The translations under genes were made by a program, and so were the position numbers. Shown one piece after another: positions 7,236 to 15,942 of a stretch of DNA of 64,000 bases (the stretch's first letter is position 1; each line of letters opens with the position of its first letter). The stretch lies in NCBI RefSeq assembly GCF_016591715.1, contig NZ_AP024109.1:6626861-6690860 (forward strand), given 5' to 3'. The DNA comes from Mesorhizobium sp. J8 (GTDB taxonomy: Bacteria > Pseudomonadota > Alphaproteobacteria > Rhizobiales > Rhizobiaceae). The notes under the pieces were generated by a model. That model made no database searches. It worked only from the letters and a program-made list of their open reading frames with translations, and was not told where the DNA came from.

Positions 7236-7681
7236 GCGAGAACAGCTTTGTTTATGTCACCTACATCCGCACGACGCCTGAAAAACTTTGGCAGGCGCTT
7301 ACCGATCCGGAGTTCAACCGGCAGTTCTTCCTCTGCTCTTACCAGGAGAGCGACTGGAAGGTCGGCTCGAGCTGGAAGCTGGTCTTCCCCGACGGGCGCG
7401 TCGCCGACTCCGGCGAGATCCTCGAGATCGACCCGCCGAAACGCCTCGTCATCAAATGGCGCAACGAATGGATGCCTGAGGTCAGGGAGGACGGCTACAC
7501 GCGCTGCACCTTCACCATCGAGCCGGACGGCGAATTGATGAAGCTCGCCGTCGTCCACGAGGCCGACGGCCCGCACCGGCTGATCCCGAACGTCTCCAGG
7601 GGCTGGCCGCTGGTGCTGGCGAGCCTCAAGAGCCTGCTTGAGACCGGCAAGGGTTTCGAGCGCCCGCCGTCAAAGGGGTGA
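7232..7681 (+). CDS. SRPBCC/AHSA1 domain protein
   Basis: 149-aa START-like helix-grip protein of the AHSA1 (activator of Hsp90 ATPase homologue 1-like) family. It begins VYVTYIRTTPEKLWQALTDPEF and ends with SRGWPLVLASLKSLLETGKGF, the C-terminal helix that packs on the hydrophobic cavity. Function in such ArsR-linked pairs is usually unknown; a small hydrophobic ligand is likely. The GTG start at 7232 overlaps the regulator's stop codon, so the two are translationally coupled. Confidence 0.88.
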   Translation: MSENSFVYVTYIRTTPEKLWQALTDPEFNRQFFLCSYQESDWKVGSSWKLVFPDGRVADSGEILEIDPPKRLVIKWRNEWMPEVREDGYTRCTFTIEPDGELMKLAVVHEADGPHRLIPNVSRGWPLVLASLKSLLETGKGFERPPSKG

Positions 7682-7726
7682 AGGTTCGTTTCGTCAGCGA
7701 AACAATTCGGCCAGAGGTGGAATGTG

Positions 7727-8212
7727 ATGCTTCAACTGTCCTTGCCGCAGGCCATGGCGAACGCGGACACGGTCATGGCCTCGGCCGAGCTTCCCGCCCC
7801 GCCGGACCGGGTCATCGCCGCGCTGGTCACTCGGGACGTCGAGCGCTGGTGGGCTTCGTCCGAAACCTACCGCATGACAGGGTGGAGAGCCGATCTGCGC
7901 GTCGGCGGAAGCTGGAGCGTTGTCGTGGAGACGGCCGATGGTCAACGGCTGCCCGCCGGCGGAAAATTTCTCGAGATCGAAATGCCGCGCCGCATCGTGC
8001 AGACGCGGCGCTACGACTGGGACCATCCGGCGCTCGGCCGAAAGGAAACGACGGTGGCTTACCTGCTCGAGCCGATCGGCGACGGCACGCGGCTCACCAT
8101 CTGCCACGGCGGCTTCGCGGGTTTCCCCGACGCCGCGGCCGAGCACGCCGAAGGCTGGGCGCGGGTGCTCGGGTGGCTGCAGGCCCATCTCGACGCGCGG
8201 CAGACGGCCTGA
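7727..8212 (+). CDS. SRPBCC/AHSA1 domain protein, second in operon
   Basis: 161-aa helix-grip protein. SAELPAPPDRVIAALVTRDVERWW, then DLRVGGSWSVVVE and FLEIEMPRRIVQTRRYDW, and the closing HAEGWARVLGWLQAHLD helix are typical of SRPBCC. It is only distantly similar to its upstream neighbour. It follows that gene by 45 bp on the same strand, probably as the third gene of the ArsR operon. The start is ATG 7727; a GTG directly before it (7724) is also possible. Confidence 0.85.
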   Translation: MLQLSLPQAMANADTVMASAELPAPPDRVIAALVTRDVERWWASSETYRMTGWRADLRVGGSWSVVVETADGQRLPAGGKFLEIEMPRRIVQTRRYDWDHPALGRKETTVAYLLEPIGDGTRLTICHGGFAGFPDAAAEHAEGWARVLGWLQAHLDARQTA

Positions 8213-8255
8213 AGCTATCCCTTGACCCGCAATCCTGCCTGTCCAGATTTTGGGG

Positions 8256-9065
8256 ATGAAGAACAGCCGCTGTCTCGTGGGAACCGCCGGATGGAGCATA
8301 CCGGCAGTATATAGGCCTTCTCTCCCGGCAGCCGGTTCGCAGCTTGAACGCTATGCAGCACGGCTTTCGGTCACGGAGATCAACTCATCCTTCAACAAGC
8401 CGCATCGCCTGGAAACCTATGAGTGCTGGGCTCGCTCCGTCCCGGATCATTTTCGCTTTTCCGCAAAACTCCCCAGGGCCGTGACGCATGAACGTCGCCT
8501 GGAAGGTTGCGATGATCTTCTGGACGTTTTCCTGGGCCAAGTCGAAGGGCTCGGTGCCAAGCTTTCGCTGCTCCTGGTTCAACTGCCGCCCAGCCTGCGG
8601 TTCGAACCCGAAACCGTCAAAAACTTCTTTACCATGCTGCGCGCGAAGACCGACCGGCGCCTGGTCTGCGAACCCCGTCACCCCAGTTGGTTCGATCCCG
8701 AAGCCGAGACCTTGCTGAGCCGCCTTCACGTCGGGCGCGTTGCGGCCGATCCCGCTCCCGTGCCTGCCGCGGCTATGCCTGGCGGCTGGCGCGAGCTTGC
8801 CTATTTCCGTTTCCATGGCGCGCCGCGCGTCTACTATTCGGACTACGAGGCCGATCAGCTTCGGGATATCGGCGAACGACTTGCCGAAATCAGCGCATCG
8901 GCCGCCGAGGTCTGGTGCATCTTCGACAACACGGCACGAGGATACGCGCTCGGCAATGCACTGTCGGTCGATGCGGCCGTCCGTCAGATGACGTTCAGCT
9001 CCCGGAACGCCCGTCCTTTGGCCACCCGCTCATATCCGAACGCCCTGCAGTCCACCGTGCGGTAG
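8256..9065 (+). CDS. DUF72 family protein (YecE-like)
   Basis: 269-aa protein of the DUF72 TIM-barrel-like family, function unknown. Seen: LVGTAGWSIPAVYRPSLPAAGSQ at the N-terminus, EINSSFNKPHR with the family's E-x-N-x-S/T-F motif, FRFSAKLPRAVTH, LLLVQLPPSL, and YFRFHGAPRVYYSDY near residue 190, all in the order usual for DUF72. Its last 82 bp overlap the convergent FAD oxidoreductase gene. The start is ATG 8256, with GGGG just upstream. Confidence 0.88.
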   Translation: MKNSRCLVGTAGWSIPAVYRPSLPAAGSQLERYAARLSVTEINSSFNKPHRLETYECWARSVPDHFRFSAKLPRAVTHERRLEGCDDLLDVFLGQVEGLGAKLSLLLVQLPPSLRFEPETVKNFFTMLRAKTDRRLVCEPRHPSWFDPEAETLLSRLHVGRVAADPAPVPAAAMPGGWRELAYFRFHGAPRVYYSDYEADQLRDIGERLAEISASAAEVWCIFDNTARGYALGNALSVDAAVRQMTFSSRNARPLATRSYPNALQSTVR

Positions 9066-10150
9066 CCGCCATGCACGATGAGCTCGGCGATCGACTTGCC
9101 GACCGCCGGCGCCTGCTGCAGGCCGTGGCCGGAGAAGCCGTTGGCGAACAGGAAGTTCGTAACCTCCGGATGCGGGCCGATCACCGCGTTCTGGTCGAGC
9201 GTGTTGTAGTCGTAATGCCCGACCCAGGCGCGCGTCGGCTTGATCGCCTCGAAGGCCGGGATGCGGGTGGCCAAGGTCGGCCAGATCACCTCTTCGAACA
9301 GTGGCCAGTTGACGTCGAAATCCTTGGGGTCGGGCGCGACATCGCCTTCCTCCGGCTCGGCGCCGCCGGTGAGGTAGACCGAGCCTTCCGGCCGCACATA
9401 GATGCCGCTTGGATCGACCAGCAGCGGCATGTCGGCATATTTCTCGCGCGCCTCGAAGACGAAGACGTTGCGCTTGCGCGGCTCGACCGGCAACTCGAGC
9501 CCGGCGAAAGCCGCGACCTTGCCGGCGTTCGGCCCGGCGGCGTTGACGACGCTGCCGGCTTCCAGTGTCTCGCCATTGTCGAGCGAGACACTGGTTACGC
9601 GATTGCCGTCGCGTGAAATGCCGGTGGCGGAAGCGGTGATGAAATCGATCTTCTTGTCTCGCAAAGCCTTGCGGAACAGTGTCAGCAGCGCGTGCGCGTC
9701 GAACCAGCCCTCGCCGCTGCGGCCATAGGCACCGGCGGCGATGTCTTCAACCGACAGCCATGGGAAGCGGCGCGCCAGCTGCCCGGCGTCCTCGAGCAGG
9801 ATGTCGGCGCCCTCGGCGACCTGCGTCTCGTGATTGGCCTTGAGGATCGGCAGCCCGGCTGCGCCGGCAAGGATGAGATAGCCACCCTCGCGAAAGCCGA
9901 TATCGGCATCGGGACCAAAAGTCTCCTTCAGCCGCCGGAACAGTTTTAGCGTGAACTGTGACAGGCGGATGTTTTCCGGGATCGAGAATTGCTGGCGGAT
10001 CGAGGCGAGCGACAAGGTCGTCGCCGCGTGGGAGAACTGCGGGTCGCGCTCGATCAGCGCGATCGAACCGGTAAAGCCCTCCTCGCGCAAATAGTAGGCA
10101 ACCGAGGATCCGACGATGGCTCCCCCGATGATGACGATGTCGTAGCGCAT
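8984..10150 (-). CDS. FAD-dependent oxidoreductase (DAO family)
   Basis: 388-aa flavoenzyme of the D-amino-acid oxidase/glycine oxidase-like family. The Rossmann motif IIGGAIVGSSVAYYL follows the start, IALIERDP ends the second strand, and VVNAAGPNAGKVAAFAG and NFLFANGFSGHGLQQAPAVGK are the FAD-contacting C-terminal signatures. The substrate is probably a secondary or N-methylated amino acid, but no specific enzyme can be named. The start ATG at 10150 (MRYDIVIIGG) is directly before the Rossmann strand. The 3' end overlaps the DUF72 gene tail to tail. Confidence 0.9.
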   Translation of the reverse strand: MRYDIVIIGGAIVGSSVAYYLREEGFTGSIALIERDPQFSHAATTLSLASIRQQFSIPENIRLSQFTLKLFRRLKETFGPDADIGFREGGYLILAGAAGLPILKANHETQVAEGADILLEDAGQLARRFPWLSVEDIAAGAYGRSGEGWFDAHALLTLFRKALRDKKIDFITASATGISRDGNRVTSVSLDNGETLEAGSVVNAAGPNAGKVAAFAGLELPVEPRKRNVFVFEAREKYADMPLLVDPSGIYVRPEGSVYLTGGAEPEEGDVAPDPKDFDVNWPLFEEVIWPTLATRIPAFEAIKPTRAWVGHYDYNTLDQNAVIGPHPEVTNFLFANGFSGHGLQQAPAVGKSIAELIVHGGYRTVDCRAFGYERVAKGRAFRELNVI

Positions 10151-10219
10151 TTTTTCTCCGAGCCAAGGCAAATCCCGGGAAAGCATCCGCCCGGAATTGC
10201 GTAGAAAGCCGTTCGCGTC

Positions 10220-11791
10220 TCACGCAACCGGCAGGTCGATCTCGAAGCGCGTGCCGGCTTCGGAGTCAACCAGCCTGATCGTGCCATCATGCGCTTTCAG
10301 GAGGGCCAGCACGATGCCGAGGCCCATGCCGGTGCCGCCGGACTCCCGCCTTGTGGTGAAGAACGGCTCGAAGATCCTGGCGCGGTTGGCGGTCGAGATG
10401 CCGTCGCCGTCGTCGCCGATCCGGACCGACGCGCGCTCGCTGTCGGCCGAGGCGCGGATCGCCACCTGCCGGGCGCCATGCCTTGCCGAATTGTCGATGA
10501 GATTGGCGAGCACGATGCCGAGATTCTCGGCCGAGATGCCGAGCTTGATATCGCCGCCGCCCTCAAGCCTCGTTTCCAGCCTCGTGTCGACCGGCAAGGA
10601 TGCCAAGGCGGCATGAAGCGTCGTGCTTTCGCCGCTCGGTTCCAGGTTTTCGGCGCGCGCCAGGTCGAGCAGCCGGCGAACCAGGAGATTGAGCCGCCCG
10701 GCATCGGTGACGATGTTGTTGGAGAAGCGCTTGCGCTCGGCCTCGTCCATCGCGCCGCCGGAATCCCTCAGCAGCTCCGCCGCGCCCTGGATCGCCGTCA
10801 GCGGCGATTTCAGCTCATGCGAGACATGGGTGGCGAAGGTCTGGATGGAATCGGAGCGCGCCTGCAGCTTGGTCGCCATGTCGAGGAACGCCGTCGACAG
10901 CGCCGCCATCTCGCGCGTGCCGTGATGGGCGAGCGGCCTGATCGCCTCGCGATCGCCGGCGGCGATGCGCTTTGTCCGCTCGATCAGCGCATAGATCGGC
11001 CGGCTGACGGTGCGGATGAACACCAGCGCGATCAAGAGCGTGCCGCCGAGGATGGTGATCGCCGCCAACGTCACCTTGCCGCGTTCGCCATAGAGGTGCT
11101 TGACGATGTTGTTCGGCGTCCGCGACAGGTAGACGACGCCCGCAACCCGGCCATCGAGCTCGACCGGCATGGCGACGAAGACGCGCACCCTGGTGCCGCG
11201 GCTCACCGAATAGAGCGGCGGCGCCGGCTGGTCGGGGATCCTCAGGCGCAGCTCGCTGGCATAGAGGCCCGAAAGCGCGGTCCGTACCTCCTCGACGTCG
11301 CCGAGCGACCGGCCGACCTCGTCCCCGCCGGCAATCACCACGCCATGCGGATCGAGCAGGCGGAAGCCGGCAAGCGTCGTTTTCTGCGTTTGGTCGAGAA
11401 TGCCGTCGAGCCGGGCGCCGATGGCCGCGAAGGCCGGGTCGGGGATGGCGGGAAGCGCCGCGGGGCGCATCGGCATGACATCGTCGGAGGCAAGGTCGAG
11501 CCGCGGCTCGATCGGATCGTAGGGATAGTTGTTGTCCCGCGCCGGATCGGCCGAGATCGGCGAACCCAGCCTTTCCTGGGGAATGCCGGCCGCGCGCACC
11601 TCCTGGGCATAGAGGGCCGCGACCACCGCGCCCTGCGCGATCAACTCGCCCTCGGTCTGGCGGATCAGCTGGTTCTCATAGAGCCGGAAGAAGAACAGGC
11701 CGACCAGCGGCAGCGCCATGACCACGATCAGGATGGCGATGACGACGGTGGCGAGCCGCGGCCGCCACCTTTCCTTGCTCAACCACCGCAT
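10220..11791 (-). CDS. Sensor histidine kinase, CreC-like
   Basis: 523-aa inner-membrane kinase. TM1 is about residues 14-36, then a roughly 200-residue periplasmic sensor region, TM2 about 245-265 (AAITILGGTLLIALVF), and a HAMP linker. The HisKA motif is FATHVSHELKSPLTAIQGA with the phospho-accepting His. The ATPase has N-box LANLIDNSARHG, G1 IGDDGDGIS and G2 GGTGMGLGIV. It overlaps the upstream response-regulator gene by 13 bp, so it is translated from the same mRNA. Domain order and the partner's similarity suggest the CreBC type; the inducing signal is unknown. Confidence 0.9.
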   Translation of the reverse strand: MRWLSKERWRPRLATVVIAILIVVMALPLVGLFFFRLYENQLIRQTEGELIAQGAVVAALYAQEVRAAGIPQERLGSPISADPARDNNYPYDPIEPRLDLASDDVMPMRPAALPAIPDPAFAAIGARLDGILDQTQKTTLAGFRLLDPHGVVIAGGDEVGRSLGDVEEVRTALSGLYASELRLRIPDQPAPPLYSVSRGTRVRVFVAMPVELDGRVAGVVYLSRTPNNIVKHLYGERGKVTLAAITILGGTLLIALVFIRTVSRPIYALIERTKRIAAGDREAIRPLAHHGTREMAALSTAFLDMATKLQARSDSIQTFATHVSHELKSPLTAIQGAAELLRDSGGAMDEAERKRFSNNIVTDAGRLNLLVRRLLDLARAENLEPSGESTTLHAALASLPVDTRLETRLEGGGDIKLGISAENLGIVLANLIDNSARHGARQVAIRASADSERASVRIGDDGDGISTANRARIFEPFFTTRRESGGTGMGLGIVLALLKAHDGTIRLVDSEAGTRFEIDLPVA

Positions 11792-12477
11792 CGGCCGAGC
11801 CGGAAGCCGACGCCATGCACCGTCGCGATCGCGTCGAGACAGCCGACCGCCGCCAGCTTGGCCCGCACGTTGCGGATGTGGCTGTCGACCGTGCGTTCCG
11901 AGACATGGATATTGGAGGCATAGGCATTGGCCATCACCGCGTCGCGGCCAAGCACATGAAGCGGGCGGGCGAGGAAGCCCTTCAGGATCGCGAATTCGAT
12001 CGCCGTCAAGGTGAGCGGCCTGCCGTCGAAGCTCGCTTCATGGCTTGCCGGGACGAGCATGAGCTTGCCATGCGCGAATTGACGCTCGTCCCCCTCTTCC
12101 TCGACCGGTGCCGGCCGCGCGCGCCGCAGGATGACGTTGACGCGGGCGACCAGCTCGCGCGGACTGAACGGCTTGGTGACATAATCGTCGCCGCCCATCT
12201 CCAGCCCGAGCACCCGATCGATCTCCTCGTCGCGCGCGGATAAGAACAGCACCGGCACGTCCGATTTTTGCCTCAGCCTGCGGCAAACCTCCAACCCATC
12301 CATCTCCGGCATGCCGATGTCGAGCACGATGAGGTCGGGCGCCCGCCGCTCGACCGCCTGGAGCGCCGCGGCGCCGTTGGCGACGGCGGCCGTCTTCATG
12401 CCGGCCTTTTCCAGCGCGAAACAGATGATCTCGCGGATATGCGGGTCGTCGTCGGCGACGAGGATGTTGTGCGGCAT
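11779..12477 (-). CDS. OmpR-family response regulator, CreB-like
   Basis: 232-aa regulator. The receiver domain has acidic ILVADDDPHIR, phospho-Asp in LIVLDIGMPEMDG, SAR and the KPFSPRE lysine. The winged-helix effector has LTAIEFAILKGFLARP and VSERTVDSHIRNVRAKL. The stretch ARDEEIDRVLGLEMGGDDYVTKPFSPRE (in pieces) resembles E. coli CreB more than PhoB, but this is family-level similarity. It is the first gene of the pair; the kinase begins within its last codons. Confidence 0.92.
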   Translation of the reverse strand: MPHNILVADDDPHIREIICFALEKAGMKTAAVANGAAALQAVERRAPDLIVLDIGMPEMDGLEVCRRLRQKSDVPVLFLSARDEEIDRVLGLEMGGDDYVTKPFSPRELVARVNVILRRARPAPVEEEGDERQFAHGKLMLVPASHEASFDGRPLTLTAIEFAILKGFLARPLHVLGRDAVMANAYASNIHVSERTVDSHIRNVRAKLAAVGCLDAIATVHGVGFRLGRCGG

Positions 12478-12839
12478 CGATCAATAGCCCGGCGGGTAAG
12501 CTTGGGTGACGGCAGGATTAGAGCAATTCCAAGGAAAAGTGCGAAATTGTTTTCGGTCGGGAGTGGAGCGGCCTCGGGGCGAAAAGCAGGATACCCGCCC
12601 CATGGCATGGTCTTTGCGGCTCGACGAGCCACCAGCCGTCATTGCGGAGCCGGCGCGGCAGCGACCAGCGGGATGTGTGAGGTGTTCGCATGACGCCGGT
12701 TTCGCCGGCCGGTGCGGTAAGTGCGCGGCCGAATCCCGGAGCTTTTCAGCAAGGATTTGCAGATTTGGTGCAGAACAGCTCTCCTTGAGAGAGAGGCTCC
12801 GCCTTGCCTCATCCGCCGTCACCCGGCATAGATCGGCCT
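12478..12839. other. 362-bp divergent intergenic region with a degenerate short repeat
   Basis: This is the divergent promoter space of the two-component pair and the CoA-ester lyase gene. 12519-12556 matches the common rhizobial TAGAGCAATTCC...GTTTTC repeat. I see no further gene here. Confidence 0.5.
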
Positions 12840-13721
12840 ATGGCCCAAGAACCCTACAGCCCGCGCCGCTCGGTGCTCTACATTCCCGCCTCGAACGACA
12901 AGGCGCTCGCCAAGATCGGCTCGCTTGCCTGCGACGCCGTCATCATCGATCTCGAGGACGCCGTCCTGCCCGCCGACAAGAAAGCCGCGCGCGACAAGGT
13001 CGCCGGCATCCTGTCTGCGCGCCCCGAACGGCGCTGCGAGATGGTGGTGCGCATCAATCCTTTGGCCAGCGAGTGGGGAACCCACGACCTGTTGGCGGTG
13101 GCCAAGGCCGAGCCCGACGGCATTCTGCTGCCCAAGATCGGCACGCCGCGCGACATTCTCGAGGCCGGCGATCTGCTCGACGACAATTTCGCGCCGGACA
13201 ACGTGAAACTATGGGCGATGATCGAGACGCCCAGGGCGCTGCTCAACATCGGCGCCATCGCCGAGCTCGGCCGCGATCCGGCGGCGCGCCTCAATTGTTT
13301 CGTTTCCGGAACGAATGATCTGGTGAAGGCAACCGGCATCCTGGCGACGCCCGACCGCCGCTACCTCATCCCTTGGCTGCTGCAGCTTGTGCTGGCCGCC
13401 CGCGCGGGCGGCCTCGATGTCATCGACGGCGTCGCCAACGATTTCCGCGATCTCGACGGCTTTGCCCGCGAATGCGCGGAGGCAGCTGCCATGGGCTTCG
13501 ACGGCAAGTCGCTGATCCACCCCGCCCAGATCGAGCCGGCGAACCGCGCCTTTTCGCCGTCGGCGGAAGCGCTGGCCGGGGCCCGCGCTATCCGGGATGC
13601 GTTCGCGCGGCCCGAAAATGCCGGCAAGGGCGTGATCGCGCTGGACGGCAGGATGGTCGAGCGGCTGCATCTGGCGGAAGCCGAGAAACTTCTGGCGAAG
13701 GCCGCGATCATCGGCGCATGA
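12840..13721 (+). CDS. CoA ester lyase (HpcH/HpaI / CitE family)
   Basis: 293-aa TIM-barrel lyase or thioesterase acting on malyl-CoA-like or citramalyl-CoA-like thioesters, Mg-dependent. Motifs: RRSVLYIPASNDKALAKI at the start, VIIDLEDAVLPADK (metal-binding Glu/Asp), VVRINPLASEWGTHDL, MIETPRALLNIGAIAE, and GFDGKSLIHPAQIEPANRAF. Candidates are (3S)-malyl-CoA thioesterase, beta-methylmalyl-CoA lyase or a CitE-like enzyme; no CitD/CitF genes are nearby, which argues against citrate lyase. The start is ATG 12840, after an unrelated 12-residue in-frame leader. Confidence 0.87.
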   Translation: MAQEPYSPRRSVLYIPASNDKALAKIGSLACDAVIIDLEDAVLPADKKAARDKVAGILSARPERRCEMVVRINPLASEWGTHDLLAVAKAEPDGILLPKIGTPRDILEAGDLLDDNFAPDNVKLWAMIETPRALLNIGAIAELGRDPAARLNCFVSGTNDLVKATGILATPDRRYLIPWLLQLVLAARAGGLDVIDGVANDFRDLDGFARECAEAAAMGFDGKSLIHPAQIEPANRAFSPSAEALAGARAIRDAFARPENAGKGVIALDGRMVERLHLAEAEKLLAKAAIIGA

Positions 13722-13790
13722 TGCGCCGGGCACGTTTTGAGGCCGGCTTTCCGCCCGGTCATGACGGATTAGGCACGACAGGACAGATCC

Positions 13791-13997
13791 ATGAAACTCT
13801 ACCGCTTCCTCACCGGCCCGGACGACGCCACCTTCTGCCACAAGGTGACCGCCGCGCTGAACAAGGGCTGGCACCTGTTCGGCTCGCCGACCTACGCCTA
13901 TGACAAGAAGACCAAGTCGATGCGCTGCGGCCAGGCCGTGGTGAAAGACGTCGAAGGCCAGGAATACACAGCCGACACCAAGCTGAGCGACTGGTAG
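13791..13997 (+). CDS. DUF1737 domain protein
   Basis: 68-aa protein matching the small DUF1737 family: MKLYRFLTGPDDATFCHKVTAALNKGWHLFGSPTY followed by KTKSMRCGQAVVKDV. The function is unknown. It lies 69 bp downstream of the CoA-ester lyase on the same strand, and similar pairs are common in Rhizobiales, so cotranscription is likely. Confidence 0.8.
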   Translation: MKLYRFLTGPDDATFCHKVTAALNKGWHLFGSPTYAYDKKTKSMRCGQAVVKDVEGQEYTADTKLSDW

Positions 13998-14004
13998 GGA
14001 AAGC

Positions 14005-14135
14005 GCCCCCTCACCCAGCCTCCGCTTCGCTCGGCTGACCTCTCCCCGAGGGGGGAGAGGAGACTGTTGGCGCCGGCGCCAACCTCTTCTCCCCACCGGG
14101 GAGAAGGTGGCCGCGAAGCGGCCGGATGAGGGGGA
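14005..14135. repeat. REP-like repeat cluster
   Basis: Three palindromic units: CCGCTTCGCTCGG, CTCTCCCC-GAGGGGGGAGAG, and GGCCGCGAAGCGGCC. A central TTGGCGCCGGCGCCAA palindrome lies between them. It follows the DUF1737 stop and could act as its terminator. Confidence 0.75.
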
Positions 14136-14170
14136 GACGCCACGAAGAACGATGCGATGACGAGGTGCTT

Positions 14171-14316
14171 TAAGGTGTGTTGAGATTCAGGTCAGGCCGC
14201 GCCGAAAATGGTGGTTTCCGAGAACCGGAGCGGAGCGTACTTTTCGTACGTGAGCACCGGAAGCGCAGAAAACCGCCATTTGCAGGCCGGTCTCACCTGA
14301 ATATCAACACACCTTA
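14171..14316. repeat. 146-bp near-perfect palindromic element
   Basis: It starts TAAGGTGTGTTGAGATTCAG and ends CTGAATATCAACACACCTTA. The two arms pair nearly throughout, around a TTTTC centre near 14242-14246. No coding capacity; it looks like a MITE-sized or structural-RNA repeat. Its last three bases form the stop codon of the neighbouring metallopeptidase gene. Confidence 0.8.
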
Positions 14317-14751
14317 CCCCGCCGCCGCCTGCTCGGCCGCCTCCTCGATCCGTTCCATGTCGTCGTCCGACAGGCCGAAATGGTGGCCGATCTCGTGGAT
14401 CAGCACGTGGGTGACGATGTCGCCCAGCGTCTCCTCGTTCTCGGCCCAGTAGTCGAGGATGGCGCGGCGGTAGAGCGTGATGCGGTTCGGCCCCTCGCCG
14501 GTCTGCGGGTTCCAGCGCTCGGCGATGCCGCGCCCCTCGAACAGGCCGAGCAGGTCGAAGGGGGTCTCCAGCGACAGATCGTCCATGATCTCGTCGGTGG
14601 GGAAATCGGCGATCTGGATGACGATCTCGCCGGTGAGCTGGCGGAACTCTTCCGGCAGATGGGCATAGGTCTCCAGCGCCAGAAGCTCCATCTCGTCCAT
14701 CGACGGCGAGAGCTGGTCGTGCCAGGTGCGGGTCTTGTAGATACGGGCCAT
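14314..14751 (-). CDS. Metallopeptidase family protein (zincin, DUF1025-like)
   Basis: 145-aa small zincin. HVLIHEIGHHFGLSDDDM carries the HExxH zinc site near residues 119-123, preceded by ITLYRRAILDYWAENEETLG. This matches the short bacterial zinc-metallopeptidase family (Zincin_1) of unknown substrate. The start is ATG 14751 with AAGGAC upstream; longer in-frame versions run into the imuA promoter. The TAA stop is formed by the terminal bases of the adjoining 146-bp palindrome, so the natural C-terminus may have been altered by its insertion. Confidence 0.85.
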   Translation of the reverse strand: MARIYKTRTWHDQLSPSMDEMELLALETYAHLPEEFRQLTGEIVIQIADFPTDEIMDDLSLETPFDLLGLFEGRGIAERWNPQTGEGPNRITLYRRAILDYWAENEETLGDIVTHVLIHEIGHHFGLSDDDMERIEEAAEQAAAG

Positions 14752-14896
14752 GAACTGTCCTTTGATCCCGGCATATAGGCTTTCGCGCCGGTAGAGGCAA
14801 ATGAGCCGGTGGATAGGCTTCCCCGAGGGTAAAGAGTTAAGGAATAAATTCCTTGCGACTCCGCTTGACTCTCCCGGGCACCTCTGGAATCTATAG

Positions 14897-14911
14897 GAAC
14901 ATAACAGGAAC
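14897..14911 (-). promoter_or_regulatory. LexA SOS box (GTTC-N7-GTTC) for imuA operon
   Basis: The plus strand reads GAACATAACAGGAAC, i.e. GTTC-N7-GTTC on the other strand, the alphaproteobacterial LexA consensus. It lies 24 bp before the imuA start, just downstream of a possible TTGACT (14865-14870) / ATCTAT promoter. Confidence 0.85.
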
Positions 14912-14934
14912 AACTGCTGCCGGAAGTGAACGTC

Positions 14935-15942
14935 ATGGCGATGAGCGCCGTGGCGCGGGAAACTGTTTTTGCCCTGCGCCGCCAGATCGCGAAGATCGAG
15001 GGAACGCTGCCCGAGCGCCTACAGGCGCCCGCGCCTGGCGTAGCCGCTGATGTTACCGGATCGGACATGACGCTTGTCCGGCGTGGCCTCGCCGTGGCTT
15101 CGGCGGACGCCTTCCTGCATACCGGCATCGAACGCCTCGACACCGCCCTTGGCGGCGGCCTGCCCAAGGCGGCGCTCAGCGAAATCCATGGCCTGGAGAC
15201 CCGCGATGCCGGCGCCGTCGCCGGCTTCGCGCTGTCGCTCGTGAGCCTGATCCTCAAGGAGAAGCAGGGCGTGCCGATCCTCTGGGTCGGCACGACGGAG
15301 ATCTTCCACGAGGCCGGACTTCCCTATGCCAGGGGCCTTCACGCCCTGTTCGGCATCGAGCCCGGACAATTGCTGTTTTCCGAGGCCCCAAAACTGCTCG
15401 ACGCGCTGTGGATCGCCGAGGAGGCCGCCCGCATGACCGCTTTCGCCGCGGTCATCCTCGAGACCCGCGGCAGCCCGCGGCTTCTCGACCTTACCGCCAC
15501 GCGCCGCCTGCATGCGCGGGCCCAAAGCGCCAACCGCCCCGTGCTGCTGCTGCGCCAGGCAGGCGAGGCCGATCCCACCGCCGCACCCGTGCGCCTCATC
15601 GTCTCGGCGGCGTCTTCGGCAAGCCGCGAGACGGTCGCCGGGCCGCTCGCCGGCTCGATCGGCCGCCCCGCTTTCAAAGTCGATATCGGCAAGAGCCGCA
15701 CGGCCCTGCCCGGACAATTCACACTGGAGTGGAACCCGAATGAGCACGCTTTTACAGAAAGAACAGAGAATTCTGTCGCTGTGGTTCCCGCATCTCAGCG
15801 CGGAGCGGATCCTGCGCCAGCGTCTGGGGCGGTCCTGGCGTTCCCGGCCGTCGGATCACATGCCCCCATCTCACCCACCGCTGGTGATCAGCCATCGCGA
15901 CAACAACACCCAGCGCATCGCGGCCCTCGACGAGCGGGCTGA
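14935..15942 (+). CDS. imuA: ImuA, SOS mutasome RecA-like component
   Basis: 335-aa protein of the ImuA family, a RecA/SulA-like fold lacking a full Walker A. It acts with ImuB and DnaE2 in translesion synthesis. Seen: ALRRQIAKIEG at the N-terminus, TGIERLDTALGGGLPKAALSEIHG near residues 65-88, and the following GFALSLVSLIL and PILWVGT strands. The start at ATG 14935 has GGAAG 8 nt upstream. The 3' end overlaps imuB by 203 bp in another frame; residues past about 270 are low complexity and may add nothing functional. First gene of a three-gene operon. Confidence 0.9.
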   Translation: MAMSAVARETVFALRRQIAKIEGTLPERLQAPAPGVAADVTGSDMTLVRRGLAVASADAFLHTGIERLDTALGGGLPKAALSEIHGLETRDAGAVAGFALSLVSLILKEKQGVPILWVGTTEIFHEAGLPYARGLHALFGIEPGQLLFSEAPKLLDALWIAEEAARMTAFAAVILETRGSPRLLDLTATRRLHARAQSANRPVLLLRQAGEADPTAAPVRLIVSAASSASRETVAGPLAGSIGRPAFKVDIGKSRTALPGQFTLEWNPNEHAFTERTENSVAVVPASQRGADPAPASGAVLAFPAVGSHAPISPTAGDQPSRQQHPAHRGPRRAG

